6,131 bases of DNA, taken from assembly GCA_027435495.1 (NCBI GenBank), contig DAHZZC010000880.1, forward strand, positions 1-6,131, written 5' to 3'. A program made the translations under genes and the position numbers. Source of the DNA: Planctomycetales bacterium. GTDB lineage: Bacteria > Planctomycetota > Planctomycetia > Isosphaerales > Isosphaeraceae. Below are positions 1 to 5,469 of this stretch, one piece after another. The notes beneath the pieces were generated by a model, which searched no databases, was not told where the DNA came from, and saw only the letters and a program-made list of their open reading frames with translations. Position 1 is the first letter of the stretch, and each line of letters opens with the position of its first letter.

Positions 1-2
1 AA

Positions 3-389
3 GACCCGCCGCCGACCCGGCTGTTCGTCTCGGCGATCACGGCGTATCTCTGGCTCGGTCTGGCGATGAGTGGTCCCATCCTGCTGGGTCGGCGTGCCAA
101 CGGAACCCATTCAAGAACCTGGGCCGAATGGGCCTGGCTGCTCGTCGGCGGCTACTGGATCGTCCTCGGCCTTTTCGTGATCCCGGCCCGGCTCCGCGAG
201 TTCGGCCCGGCCGATGTCCTGATCTTCGGCCTGGTCCCGATCGCCGCCGCGGCCGGCTCCCGCCTGGTCGGCCCGACCCCGGGACCGGCCGACTCACCGA
301 GCTGGACCCACCGCGCCGGTCTCTGTCTGCTGGCCACCTGGCCGATCGCCTGGGGCTGCCTGGTGTACGCGGTCGCCGGACTGAAATGA
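3..389 (+). CDS. Multi-pass membrane protein, C-terminal part (5' end outside window)
   Basis: The reading frame is open from the first complete codon of the window to TGA at 387-389, giving 128 residues. An ATG at 66 exists, but it lies inside a hydrophobic stretch that begins upstream (LFVSAITAYLWLGLAMSGPILLG), so the true start is probably before the window. Four hydrophobic segments can be seen, at about residues 7-29, 42-60, 69-87 and 103-124 of the visible part. They are separated by short charged or proline-rich loops, as in a small polytopic inner-membrane protein. No catalytic or binding motif is recognisable and I cannot assign a family. The gene ends 52 nt from the stop codon of the convergent esterase gene. 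I am confident that it is coding and membrane-embedded; its function is unknown. Confidence 0.6.
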   Translation, partial: DPPPTRLFVSAITAYLWLGLAMSGPILLGRRANGTHSRTWAEWAWLLVGGYWIVLGLFVIPARLREFGPADVLIFGLVPIAAAAGSRLVGPTPGPADSPSWTHRAGLCLLATWPIAWGCLVYAVAGLK

Positions 390-441
390 TGGGCCTGGAG
401 AGTCGTCGGCCATCCTCCCCCTCGAAGGATCGAACCGCGGC

Positions 442-2514
442 TCACCGGAGCGCCTGCTCGATCCGCGCTGGATCGTCGTGGTCGAGGATCCGGAGCGCCC
501 CTTCGCTCCCGAGCAGTCCGAAGACGCGGGCCGTCGGGGCGTAGGCATGGCGGAGAGAATCACCGTCGATCGGCTTCCCGTCCGGCCCGACGCCTCCGGC
601 GATCAAGACCCGACGCGGTGCGGCCAGGGCCGCGAGGTGAGCGACGTCGCCGACGTCCACCAGCATCCCCGGGACGATCGTTCCGAGCCGCTGGCCGCGA
701 TAGGGGCGGTCGGAGACGAGGGTCGAGATCGTTCCAATCGCCGCGACGCTCTTGATCCGCGGGTCGACCGCTGCGGCGGCCAGCGCGACCATGCCGGCGG
801 GCCCGATCCCGACCACGGCGGTCGTCTCGGCACGGCCCAGGGTCTCCAGCACATCGAGCAGCCGACGGACATCGGTGACCCACTGGCCGAGCAGTGGACG
901 CCCGATCCAGAGCCCCCACTCGGCCGAGTTGTGGTCGGGGGCCTGGCCGACGGCGTTGTGGATCGGGGCATGTCGCCCGGTGGCGCGGAGGTCGAGCGTA
1001 ACGACCGACCAGCCGGCCTTCCGGAGCGCCCCGGCGATCGGGCTTGCGTCAGAGTGGGCGGAGCCTTCGAGGTCCAGCAGGATGGCTCGGGATGCTTCGC
1101 GCCCGCGTGTCGGCCCGACGTTCGCCGAGAGCCGGATGCCCGGCTCGGGCTCGAATTCGATCGACGTGTGGTTGCGTTCAGACTCGGCGACGATCAGGGG
1201 GCCCCGGCCTTCGACCAGGCCGAGCCGCCGCTCCAGCGCCGAGCGTCGACGATCCGCCTCGGCCTTCCAGGCGGCCGAATCCTCGGGGATCGGTCGCGAT
1301 TCGAGGAGCTTCCGTCCGACCGCCGCCGCGTACTTCGGGAGCGTGACGAAGTCGTCGGGCCGCGTCTCGCCGGGGAAGCATCGGAGCGCTTCGGGGTCCT
1401 CGGTCTTCAGCTCGGGCTCGTGGATCGGCGAGCCGTCGCCCTCGCCCTTCAGGTGGAGGGCGAACCAGCCGTAAGCGGCCTCGCGCATCGCCTTGTTGTA
1501 GCCGTGCCCGGACTCGATCAGGGTGTGCCGGAGGTTGGCCGTCCGATCGTAAAGTCGATAGAGTGGCTCCAGCCCGGCGAGCGTCTTCTTTGCCTCGGCG
1601 ACGGAGAACTGCGGCGCGTCTCGGGTCGCGTTGACGATCATCAGCGGCTTCGGTGCCGCCTGGCCGAGCACGCCCCATTCGTCGGTGAACGTGAGGGCGC
1701 CGGGGACGACCTCGCAGAGGCAGCAGGCGGCGCCGAGGTAGGCGTGGTAGTTCCCGACCGAGCAGACCGGGACGCCCACCTTCAGGCTGTCGATCAGGGA
1801 AATTGCGTACATCGTCTGGTTGCCGCCGCCGCTCGCCCCGGTGACGCCGACGCGCTCGCGATCGACCTCCGGCCGGGTCGCGAGGAAGGCCAGCGCCCTG
1901 GAATTCTCGAAGACCTGCAAGCCGGCGAGGTTCAGTCCGGCGGGGAAGAGCGTCGCGGCGGTCATCTCGCCGTGATACTCGCCGAGCGCCTTGCCGACCC
2001 CCCGTTCGCCGGCGCCGAAGGCGTCGACCGAGAGGACGACGAACCCCAGTCGGGCCATCCCGATGCAACGCGTCTGGACGGTCGGGTCTTGCTTCGCACC
2101 GGCGAAATGGCCGTGGACCGAGAGGACCGCCGGATCTGGACCCTTGCCGTCGGGGACGTAGAGATTGGCCGTCATCCGGACGCCGGGCATTGTCTGGAAC
2201 GTCCACTTCTCGACCCGGTATCCCTCGCGGTCGAGGGTACCGTGATGCACCGGATCGAGCGGCGGAGGAGGATCGGGAACGGTCCCCATCGCGAGGGTGA
2301 TCCGCCGCCGGATCTCGGCACGCCGCGCGTTCCATTCTTCGATCGATTTCGGCGGTGCATCGCCCTCGCGAACCGCAACGCCCCGCGCCCGGACGAACGT
2401 CAGGTAGGCGTCCGGCTCCCCGGCGAGCGCCTCGGGCGTCGCGATCGCCGACAGGATCAGACAGGACGCCAGCAGCCGGCCGGCCCGAGCCGCCGGATCG
2501 ATCGGTCGAATCAT
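442..2514 (-). CDS. Secreted two-domain alpha/beta-hydrolase (acetylxylan-esterase-like)
   Basis: The product has 690 residues. A basic N-terminus, a hydrophobic stretch (residues 12-25) and an ALA/G site near residue 31 indicate a Sec signal peptide, so the protein is probably exported. Residues ~85-355 form a typical alpha/beta-hydrolase: strand and oxyanion region around LSVHGHF (131-137), nucleophile elbow GASGGG with Ser228, Asp299 in NATRDA, and His337 in ESGHGY. This arrangement matches acetylxylan-esterase/dienelactone-hydrolase-like enzymes, so hydrolysis of an ester on a carbohydrate or similar substrate is inferred; the substrate is unknown. Residues ~440-690 look like a second hydrolase-like half (ILLDLEGS, VVTLDLRATGR, VVGIGPAG) with no serine at the expected elbow, so it is probably non-catalytic. 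ATG at 2514 is supported by AGGAG 9 nt upstream and by the signal peptide directly after it. The gene stands alone on its strand, convergent with the membrane protein gene. Confidence 0.85.
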   Translation of the reverse strand: MIRPIDPAARAGRLLASCLILSAIATPEALAGEPDAYLTFVRARGVAVREGDAPPKSIEEWNARRAEIRRRITLAMGTVPDPPPPLDPVHHGTLDREGYRVEKWTFQTMPGVRMTANLYVPDGKGPDPAVLSVHGHFAGAKQDPTVQTRCIGMARLGFVVLSVDAFGAGERGVGKALGEYHGEMTAATLFPAGLNLAGLQVFENSRALAFLATRPEVDRERVGVTGASGGGNQTMYAISLIDSLKVGVPVCSVGNYHAYLGAACCLCEVVPGALTFTDEWGVLGQAAPKPLMIVNATRDAPQFSVAEAKKTLAGLEPLYRLYDRTANLRHTLIESGHGYNKAMREAAYGWFALHLKGEGDGSPIHEPELKTEDPEALRCFPGETRPDDFVTLPKYAAAVGRKLLESRPIPEDSAAWKAEADRRRSALERRLGLVEGRGPLIVAESERNHTSIEFEPEPGIRLSANVGPTRGREASRAILLDLEGSAHSDASPIAGALRKAGWSVVTLDLRATGRHAPIHNAVGQAPDHNSAEWGLWIGRPLLGQWVTDVRRLLDVLETLGRAETTAVVGIGPAGMVALAAAAVDPRIKSVAAIGTISTLVSDRPYRGQRLGTIVPGMLVDVGDVAHLAALAAPRRVLIAGGVGPDGKPIDGDSLRHAYAPTARVFGLLGSEGALRILDHDDPARIEQALR

Positions 2515-2523
2515 GGTAGGGTT

Positions 2524-2528
2524 CTCCT
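2524..2528 (-). promoter_or_regulatory. Ribosome binding site of the esterase gene
   Basis: AGGAG on the minus strand lies 9 nt before the ATG at 2514. It fixes the start of the signal peptide. The wider 2529-2683 interval is non-coding and must hold the promoter. A TTGATT-like box at 2565-2570 and a weak GACTAT at 2540-2545 are 19 nt apart, which is too poor a match to call. Confidence 0.65.
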
Positions 2529-2683
2529 CGGTCAGACCGATAGTCTCCGCCCGCCGCCGCTACGAATCAATGGTGCCGCCCGCCGAGATTGGAGCAGTAA
2601 CCTCCGTCGGCGGACCTATTTCCCGCCGGGTTTCCGTCAGAAGGACTTCAGGGATCGTCGCGAGGCCGAAGATCGGAATCAAC

Positions 2684-2685
2684 TA
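2684..2685. repeat. TA target-site duplication, left copy
   Basis: TA directly outside the left inverted repeat, preceded by C2683. Together with the right copy and G4098 this reconstructs the CTAG target expected for IS630. Confidence 0.8.
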
Positions 2686-2702
2686 GTACATCCCGGCTGA
2701 AT
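2686..2702. repeat. IS630 terminal inverted repeat, left (transposase 3' side)
   Basis: Reads GTACATCCCGGCTGAAT inward. It matches the reverse complement of the right end at 16 of 17 positions; the only mismatch is at the sixth base (T here, C in the right repeat). Similarity stops right after 2702. Confidence 0.9.
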
Positions 2703-2705
2703 TCC

Positions 2706-2728
2706 CCCTCCACAGGGCGGAGGGTTTT
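2706..2728 (+). terminator. Intrinsic-terminator-like hairpin just inside the IS left end
   Basis: CCCTCC (2706-2711) pairs perfectly with GGAGGG (2719-2724) across a 7-nt loop and is followed by TTTT (2725-2728), which is the polarity of a plus-strand terminator. No plus-strand gene ends here. In the IS it would stop outside transcription from entering antisense to the transposase, a role inferred from position only. The T-run is short. Confidence 0.4.
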
Positions 2729-2754
2729 GCCCGCTCGTCGCTGGTTGCCTGGCT

Positions 2755-3997
2755 TTACACGTTCAGCGGCCTTCCGGTGGACGTCCACTTGAACGGCTTG
2801 GCCATGGTTCGATTGAAATAGTCAATGAATGCCAGAATCTTGTCGCGAAGGTCGGCCGTCGACGTGAAGTTCCCGCGCTTGATCACGCGGCGGACCAGGA
2901 TGCCGAACCAGATCTCGATCTGATTCAACCAGGACGTGTGCCTGGGGACATACACGAAGCGGATGCGGTGCCTTGACTCTGTCAGAAAATCCTTGCGCGT
3001 CTCGACCGACTTGAGCACCCCCGACTTCCCCTTCTTCCCGAGGTCCGTTTTGAGGTCGCACGCCTCGGCGACGTACCCGACCAGTGACTCCGAGCAGTGC
3101 GTCGTGAGGTTGTCGCAAACGAAGACCCATGTCGCCTCGGGGTCGGTGGCGACCGTCCGCTTGATATGACCGGCGAAGTCCTCCTCGGTCCGCGTCGCCT
3201 GGACCGTCGGTGCGATCACTTCCCCGGTCACCACGTCGAAGTTGCCGATCAGGCACTGGGTGCCGTGTCGGGTGTACTCGAACTCGCGCCGCTCGACTCG
3301 CCCCGGCCGCATCGGCCGGGTGGGCGCGATCCGTTCGAGCGCCTGGATGCCGGTCATCTCATCGACACTCACCGTGTGGGCCCCGTCCCTGGACAACGCC
3401 GGGGCCGCCTGGTAACACGCGCAAACGACCTGGACCTGCGCCCGAAAGGCGTCGGGGTCGTCCGGGTTGGCGTTGAGCCAGTACCGGCTCAGATGCGGCT
3501 TCAACTCGGCCTGATTTTAAAAAACGCCCGACCTGTCGGGCTGAGATCGACGCGACGATCTTGCGCTTGACCACCTCGTCGGCCAGCTCTGTTGGCGTCC
3601 AGTGCGTCACGGGTCGTCCGCTCGCTTCGGGGTCTTAACAGGCGACGGCCAGGATCTGTGTGACTTGTTCGGCGGTGAACTTACCCGGAGAGCCACTCCG
3701 GGGCCGATCGCTGAGCACCCCCTCGATCGCGCGCGGCAGTGCGGACGGCTTCTCGCAGCATTCGACCAAGACCAGTCGCTGGAACGCCTCGGCCCAGCGG
3801 CGCCGCCAGGGGCCGACCGCATGGCGTTCACACCCGACCCGCCCGGCGATGTCCTCGTTGGCGAGGCCGTCGAAGGCCAGAAGAATGATCCGCGCCCGCT
3901 GGGCGACGGCCTGGGGACAGGTGCCGGAACGGACCATCGTCTGAAGGACGGACTGCTGACGTTCCGTGATGATGAGCTTGCGCGCCCTCCCTGGCAT
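2755..3997 (-). pseudogene. IS630-family transposase, disrupted by a nonsense codon and a frameshift
   Basis: Three pieces form one protein of about 413 residues if repaired. ATG at 3997 opens the N-terminal HTH part (120 residues, with ARIILLAFDGLANEDIAGRVG). It stops at TAA 3635-3637, where the same frame continues immediately as DPEASGRPVTHWTP...VGRFLK, so a single GAA/GAG to TAA change is likely. At 3514-3524 the frame shifts: one extra base follows T6A4 (minus strand), and the DDE part continues as QAELKPHLSRYW to TAA at 2755-2757. The total span, 1243 bp, is 3x414+1, which fits exactly one extra base. Catalytic residues of the IS630/Tc1-mariner type all remain: Asp in VSVDEM, Asp in VCDNLTTH, Glu in WLNQIEIW. 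A GGGGAG Shine-Dalgarno-like sequence precedes the start by 8 nt. The otherwise conserved sequence suggests recent inactivation. Confidence 0.9.
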
Positions 3998-4025
3998 CGT
4001 TCCGACTCCCCGATGCCCGTTTGAG

Positions 4026-4054
4026 AAAGTAGGCGGTTTAGAGGATCATTGCAA
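4026..4054 (-). promoter_or_regulatory. Candidate transposase promoter inside the IS right end
   Basis: On the minus strand, TTGCAA (4049-4054) and TACTTT (4026-4031) are separated by exactly 17 nt and lie about 28 nt before the transposase ATG. Both boxes match the sigma-70-type consensus only partly (4/6 and 3/6). The call rests mainly on spacing and position. Confidence 0.3.
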
Positions 4055-4078
4055 AGCCGTCCCGATCGTGGAAGACCG

Positions 4079-4095
4079 ATTCAGCCGGGGTGTAC
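4079..4095. repeat. IS630 terminal inverted repeat, right (transposase 5' side)
   Basis: Reads GTACACCCCGGCTGAAT inward on the minus strand, matching the left repeat except at the sixth base. Its outermost base (the minus-strand G at 4095) also serves as the third base of the TAG stop codon of the neighbouring zinc-ribbon gene. Confidence 0.9.
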
Positions 4096-4280
4096 TAGGT
4101 CCGCTCCCCCACCGGGTCGGTGATGATCACGGCCTGTTTCTTCGGCCTCGGGGGATCCGATTGCCGCACGGCACATTGCGGGTGGATGCCCGCACGAGAG
4201 TACACCTCTTGCTGGCACACCGGGCACCTCACCCTGCTCGAGATGGGCTTGGCCGGCGTGTGATAGTAGCCACCTGACAT
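4095..4280 (-). CDS. Small zinc-ribbon-like protein (61 aa)
   Basis: ATG at 4280 is chosen over an in-frame GTG at 4355. GGAAGG (4289-4294) lies 8 nt before it, and the MSGGYYHTP start reads like a natural N-terminus, whereas the longer version begins inside the tail of the gene upstream. The protein has a compact metal-binding pattern, Cys19-Pro-Val-Cys22 and His33-Pro-Gln-Cys36 (CxxC-x10-HxxC), followed by a basic, proline-rich tail. This suggests one structural zinc site; nucleic-acid or protein binding is possible but not shown. There is no signal peptide or membrane segment. The TAG stop is made of the TA duplication plus the first base of the IS630 end, and the uninterrupted site also gives TAG, so the protein is unchanged by the insertion. 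It follows the ASCH-like gene by 61 nt and may share its transcript. No named family recognised. Confidence 0.6.
   Translation of the reverse strand: MSGGYYHTPAKPISSRVRCPVCQQEVYSRAGIHPQCAVRQSDPPRPKKQAVIITDPVGERT
4096..4097. repeat. TA target-site duplication, right copy
   Basis: TA directly outside the right inverted repeat, followed by G4098. On the minus strand these two bases are the first two letters of the TAG stop codon of the zinc-ribbon gene. Confidence 0.8.
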
Positions 4281-4341
4281 CGGGATCGCCTTCCGGGTAG
4301 GTTCGTCCCTGATAAGTTGCTCAGGACGCTCGGGCGTTCGG

Positions 4342-4677
4342 TCAGCCACGCCCACGAGAGCCGGGCCTCACGGCACGCCTGCCGACGGGAGCAGCGGGAT
4401 CGCCCTGTCCCGGCGGCCTCCATGTTAATTGAACGAGGGGCTGGCCCGAGGTAGGATCGATCCGGCCGAGGTCCGTGACATCGGTGAGGCAGACGAGGAC
4501 CGAATCGCCACCCTTGACGTAAGCGGGTGGCTGCCCCGGACGGGCTTGCGAAAGCGCAAACAGCATGGCGTCACCGGCCTTGAGCGACTCGCCAGGGGGC
4601 AGCGAGACGATCGCCTGGCAACTCCGACCTCGCTCGACTTCAGAGATCCAGCGTTCGTCGGCGGGGCAGGTGTTCAT
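4342..4677 (-). CDS. Small protein, possibly ASCH/PUA-like (111 aa)
   Basis: ATG at 4677 is preferred: GGTGAG (4685-4690) sits 7 nt upstream. The frame extends to a TTG at 4752, but without a good ribosome binding site. The codons are strongly GC-ending over residues 1-87, which supports real coding. The pattern ERWISEVERGRS (8-19), then SLKAGDAMLFAL (31-42), then a strand VLVCLTDVTDLGRI (60-73) resembles the ASCH/DUF3850 fold of the PUA superfamily: a W..I..G segment, a GD followed by hydrophobics, and a late beta strand with V.V.(I/L)TDV. These domains typically bind RNA. The match is by eye and weak, and the usual K/E pair of ASCH is not obvious. The last ~24 residues are Pro/Gly/Arg-rich and may be disordered. 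It lies upstream of the zinc-ribbon gene on the same strand. Confidence 0.5.
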   Translation of the reverse strand: MNTCPADERWISEVERGRSCQAIVSLPPGESLKAGDAMLFALSQARPGQPPAYVKGGDSVLVCLTDVTDLGRIDPTSGQPLVQLTWRPPGQGDPAAPVGRRAVRPGSRGRG

Positions 4678-4799
4678 TCGGGGACTCACCGGATGGATAT
4701 CGTTCGATCGACGCCGAAGCCCTTCGCACGGTACGAGGGCGGGTGTCCACAAACGAGGGGACGCCGAGCAATGAAGCCTGAACCGCCCGGCTTTCGTGG

Positions 4800-4830
4800 G
4801 CCGAGTGGTTGCCCACCCGGCGTCTTTTTT
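4800..4830 (+). terminator. Plus-strand intrinsic terminator
   Basis: A 9-bp stem with one A-C mismatch (4800-4808 with 4813-4821) and a TTGC tetraloop is followed by GTC and six T (4825-4830). This is a good Rho-independent terminator for plus-strand transcription, yet no convincing plus-strand gene ends here. The minus-strand genes on both sides cannot use it in this orientation. Confidence 0.5.
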
Positions 4831-4840
4831 CCAGACGACC

Positions 4841-4861
4841 TTGGGCCTCGCAAGGGCCCAA
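4841..4861. repeat. Inverted repeat 3' of the RRM gene (first hairpin)
   Basis: TTGGGCC (4841-4847) and GGCCCAA (4855-4861) form a perfect 7-bp stem with a 7-nt loop. No T-run follows on either strand. It could contribute to transcript-end stability or Rho-independent pausing after the RRM gene. Confidence 0.4.
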
Positions 4862-4870
4862 TCTGATCGA

Positions 4871-4892
4871 GGGGCTCGACCATGCGAGCCCC
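4871..4892 (-). terminator. Hairpin directly after the RRM gene, possible T-less terminator
   Basis: GGGGCTCG (4871-4878) and CGAGCCCC (4885-4892) form a perfect 8-bp, very GC-rich stem with a 6-nt loop, 31 nt past the RRM stop codon. No T-run follows on the minus strand, so it is either a T-less terminator or an RNA 3'-end stabiliser. With the hairpin at 4841-4861 it forms a tandem pair. Confidence 0.4.
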
Positions 4893-4923
4893 AGGATGCA
4901 CACGGCTCTGCTCTGATGGTCGA

Positions 4924-5295
4924 TCAATAGCGACCGCCACCACCACCGCCGCCGTAACCACCACCACCGCCGTAACCGCCGCCGCCCCTACGACCGCCGC
5001 CACCGCCGCCGCCGTAACCGCCGCGACCGCCGCCACCCCCACGATCCTCCCGTGGCTTGGCCTCGTTGACCGTCAGGTTGCGGCCCCCGTGGTCTCGGCC
5101 GTTGAGCCCGTCGATCGCCGCCTGGGCCTCGGAGTCCGAGCCCATCTCAACGAAGGCGAATCCCTTCGAGCGGTTCGTGTCCCGGTCAACGATGATCTGC
5201 GCACTCTGAACCGTGCCGAACTGGGAGAACAAGGCCTCCAGGTCGGACTCGTTGACGTTGTAGGTCAGGTTGCCCACGTATAGCTTCTTGCCCAT
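4924..5295 (-). CDS. RRM RNA-binding protein with glycine-rich tail
   Basis: The product has 123 residues. Residues 3-80 are a complete RNA recognition motif: RNP2 LYVGNL (5-10), helix DLEALFSQFG (18-27), RNP1 KGFAFVEM (44-51, with the aromatic pair Phe46/Phe48 that stacks on RNA bases), helix EAQAAIDGLNG and final strand RNLTVNEAKP. Residues 85-123 are almost only Gly with Arg and Tyr (RGG/GGY type), which in this family gives extra RNA affinity and possibly self-association. The size and plan match bacterial glycine-rich Rbp proteins, such as the cyanobacterial cold-induced ones. A role as a cytoplasmic RNA chaperone, perhaps in cold or stress adaptation, is inferred. The start is certain from the conserved MGKKLYVGNL; the upstream GCGGA is only a modest ribosome binding site. 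The leader contains a terminator-like hairpin (5353-5375) that may regulate expression. Confidence 0.93.
   Translation of the reverse strand: MGKKLYVGNLTYNVNESDLEALFSQFGTVQSAQIIVDRDTNRSKGFAFVEMGSDSEAQAAIDGLNGRDHGGRNLTVNEAKPREDRGGGGGRGGYGGGGGGGRRGGGGYGGGGGYGGGGGGGRY
4927..5040 (-). repeat. Low-complexity GGY/RGG repeat region of the RRM gene
   Basis: Imperfect tandem repetition of glycine codons interrupted by TAC/TAT (Tyr) and CGN (Arg) encodes the last 38 residues. On the plus strand it reads as CCGCC/CCACC tracts. Such tracts tend to change length by slippage. The Ala/Thr/Val-rich frames on the other strand here are artefacts of this composition. Confidence 0.8.
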
Positions 5296-5322
5296 GATCG
5301 GATTCCGCTTCGACAGGCCGGC

Positions 5323-5346
5323 GACCCGCAGGATGTTTTCCGGGTC
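5323..5346 (-). promoter_or_regulatory. Second hairpin in the RRM gene leader
   Basis: GACCCG and CGGGTC (5323-5328 with 5341-5346) form a 6-bp stem with a 12-nt A-rich loop on the transcript. It lies directly after the T-run of the terminator-like hairpin and about 28 nt before the ATG. It could tune access to the start region, which is inference from position. Confidence 0.3.
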
Positions 5347-5352
5347 TAGAAG

Positions 5353-5375
5353 AAAAGGGGCTTCTGTTGAAGCCC
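5353..5375 (-). terminator. Intrinsic terminator/attenuator in front of the RRM gene
   Basis: On the minus strand GGGCTTC-AACA-GAAGCCC is a perfect 7-bp stem with a 4-nt loop (5369-5375 with 5358-5364), followed by CTTTTCTTCT. It is a convincing Rho-independent terminator about 58 nt before the RRM start codon. It either ends a transcript coming from the decayed gene upstream or, if the RRM promoter lies further upstream, acts as an attenuator. The 50 nt between it and the ATG contain no good promoter boxes. Confidence 0.55.
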
Positions 5376-5463
5376 ACGGAGGCGGGAAAGGCGAGGGAGC
5401 AGAGCCAGGACCGGATCCGGAAAGAGCCGGCGGTACAACTCGGTCGTCAGACCTACCGACCAG

Positions 5464-5469
5464 ATTCTA
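5464..5469 (-). promoter_or_regulatory. Candidate -10 box upstream of the RRM leader
   Basis: TAGAAT on the minus strand matches the -10 consensus at 5 of 6 positions. Upstream lies a T-rich stretch (TTTCTTTTTT) but no clear -35 at 17 nt. If used, it would give a leader of about 160 nt that includes the terminator hairpin. Confidence 0.25.

Larger units (their letters stand above)
2686..4095 (-). mobile_element. IS630-family insertion sequence, complete ends, dead transposase
   Basis: This 1410-bp element is bounded by 17-bp inverted repeats (2686-2702 and 4079-4095, 16 of 17 matching). It is flanked on both sides by TA, within an outer C and G, so the empty site reads CTAG. Duplication of TA, with preference for TA inside CTAG, is established behaviour of IS630. 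The single transposase reading frame runs on the minus strand and fills most of the element, with 81 nt of leader before the IR on the right and 52 nt after its stop before the IR on the left. The ends look fully usable, but the transposase is interrupted twice. The copy is therefore probably not autonomous, though it could be moved in trans by an intact relative. Boundaries are read directly from the sequence. Confidence 0.9.

Noticed and set aside
478..2700. Very long plus-strand open frame (740 codons) opposite the esterase gene
   Set aside because: It is the antisense shadow of a GC-rich gene: Arg/Asp/Gly/Pro-rich, no motifs. The minus frame has a ribosome binding site, signal peptide and catalytic triad.
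4281..4355. N-terminal extension of the zinc-ribbon protein from GTG 4355
   Set aside because: It would overlap the end of the ASCH-like gene and lacks a ribosome binding site, whereas ATG 4280 has GGAAGG 8 nt upstream.
4694..4714. Near-palindrome around TCGATCGA upstream of the ASCH-like gene as an operator
   Set aside because: CGATCG-type palindromes are frequent by chance in GC-rich DNA, and a single copy without a known regulator is not enough.
4429..4866. Plus-strand 145-codon frame ending near the terminator
   Set aside because: It is mostly antisense to the ASCH-like gene, its stop lies beyond the terminator, and the residues show no motif.
4927..5040. CCGCC/CCACC repeats as a CRISPR or regulatory tandem array
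   Set aside because: The repeats have no spacers and are in frame as Gly/Tyr/Arg codons of the RRM protein tail.
4882..5283. Plus-strand Ala/Thr-rich frame opposite the RRM gene
   Set aside because: Its Thr/Ala repeats are just the reverse complement of the glycine repeats. The minus frame encodes clear RNP1 and RNP2 motifs.
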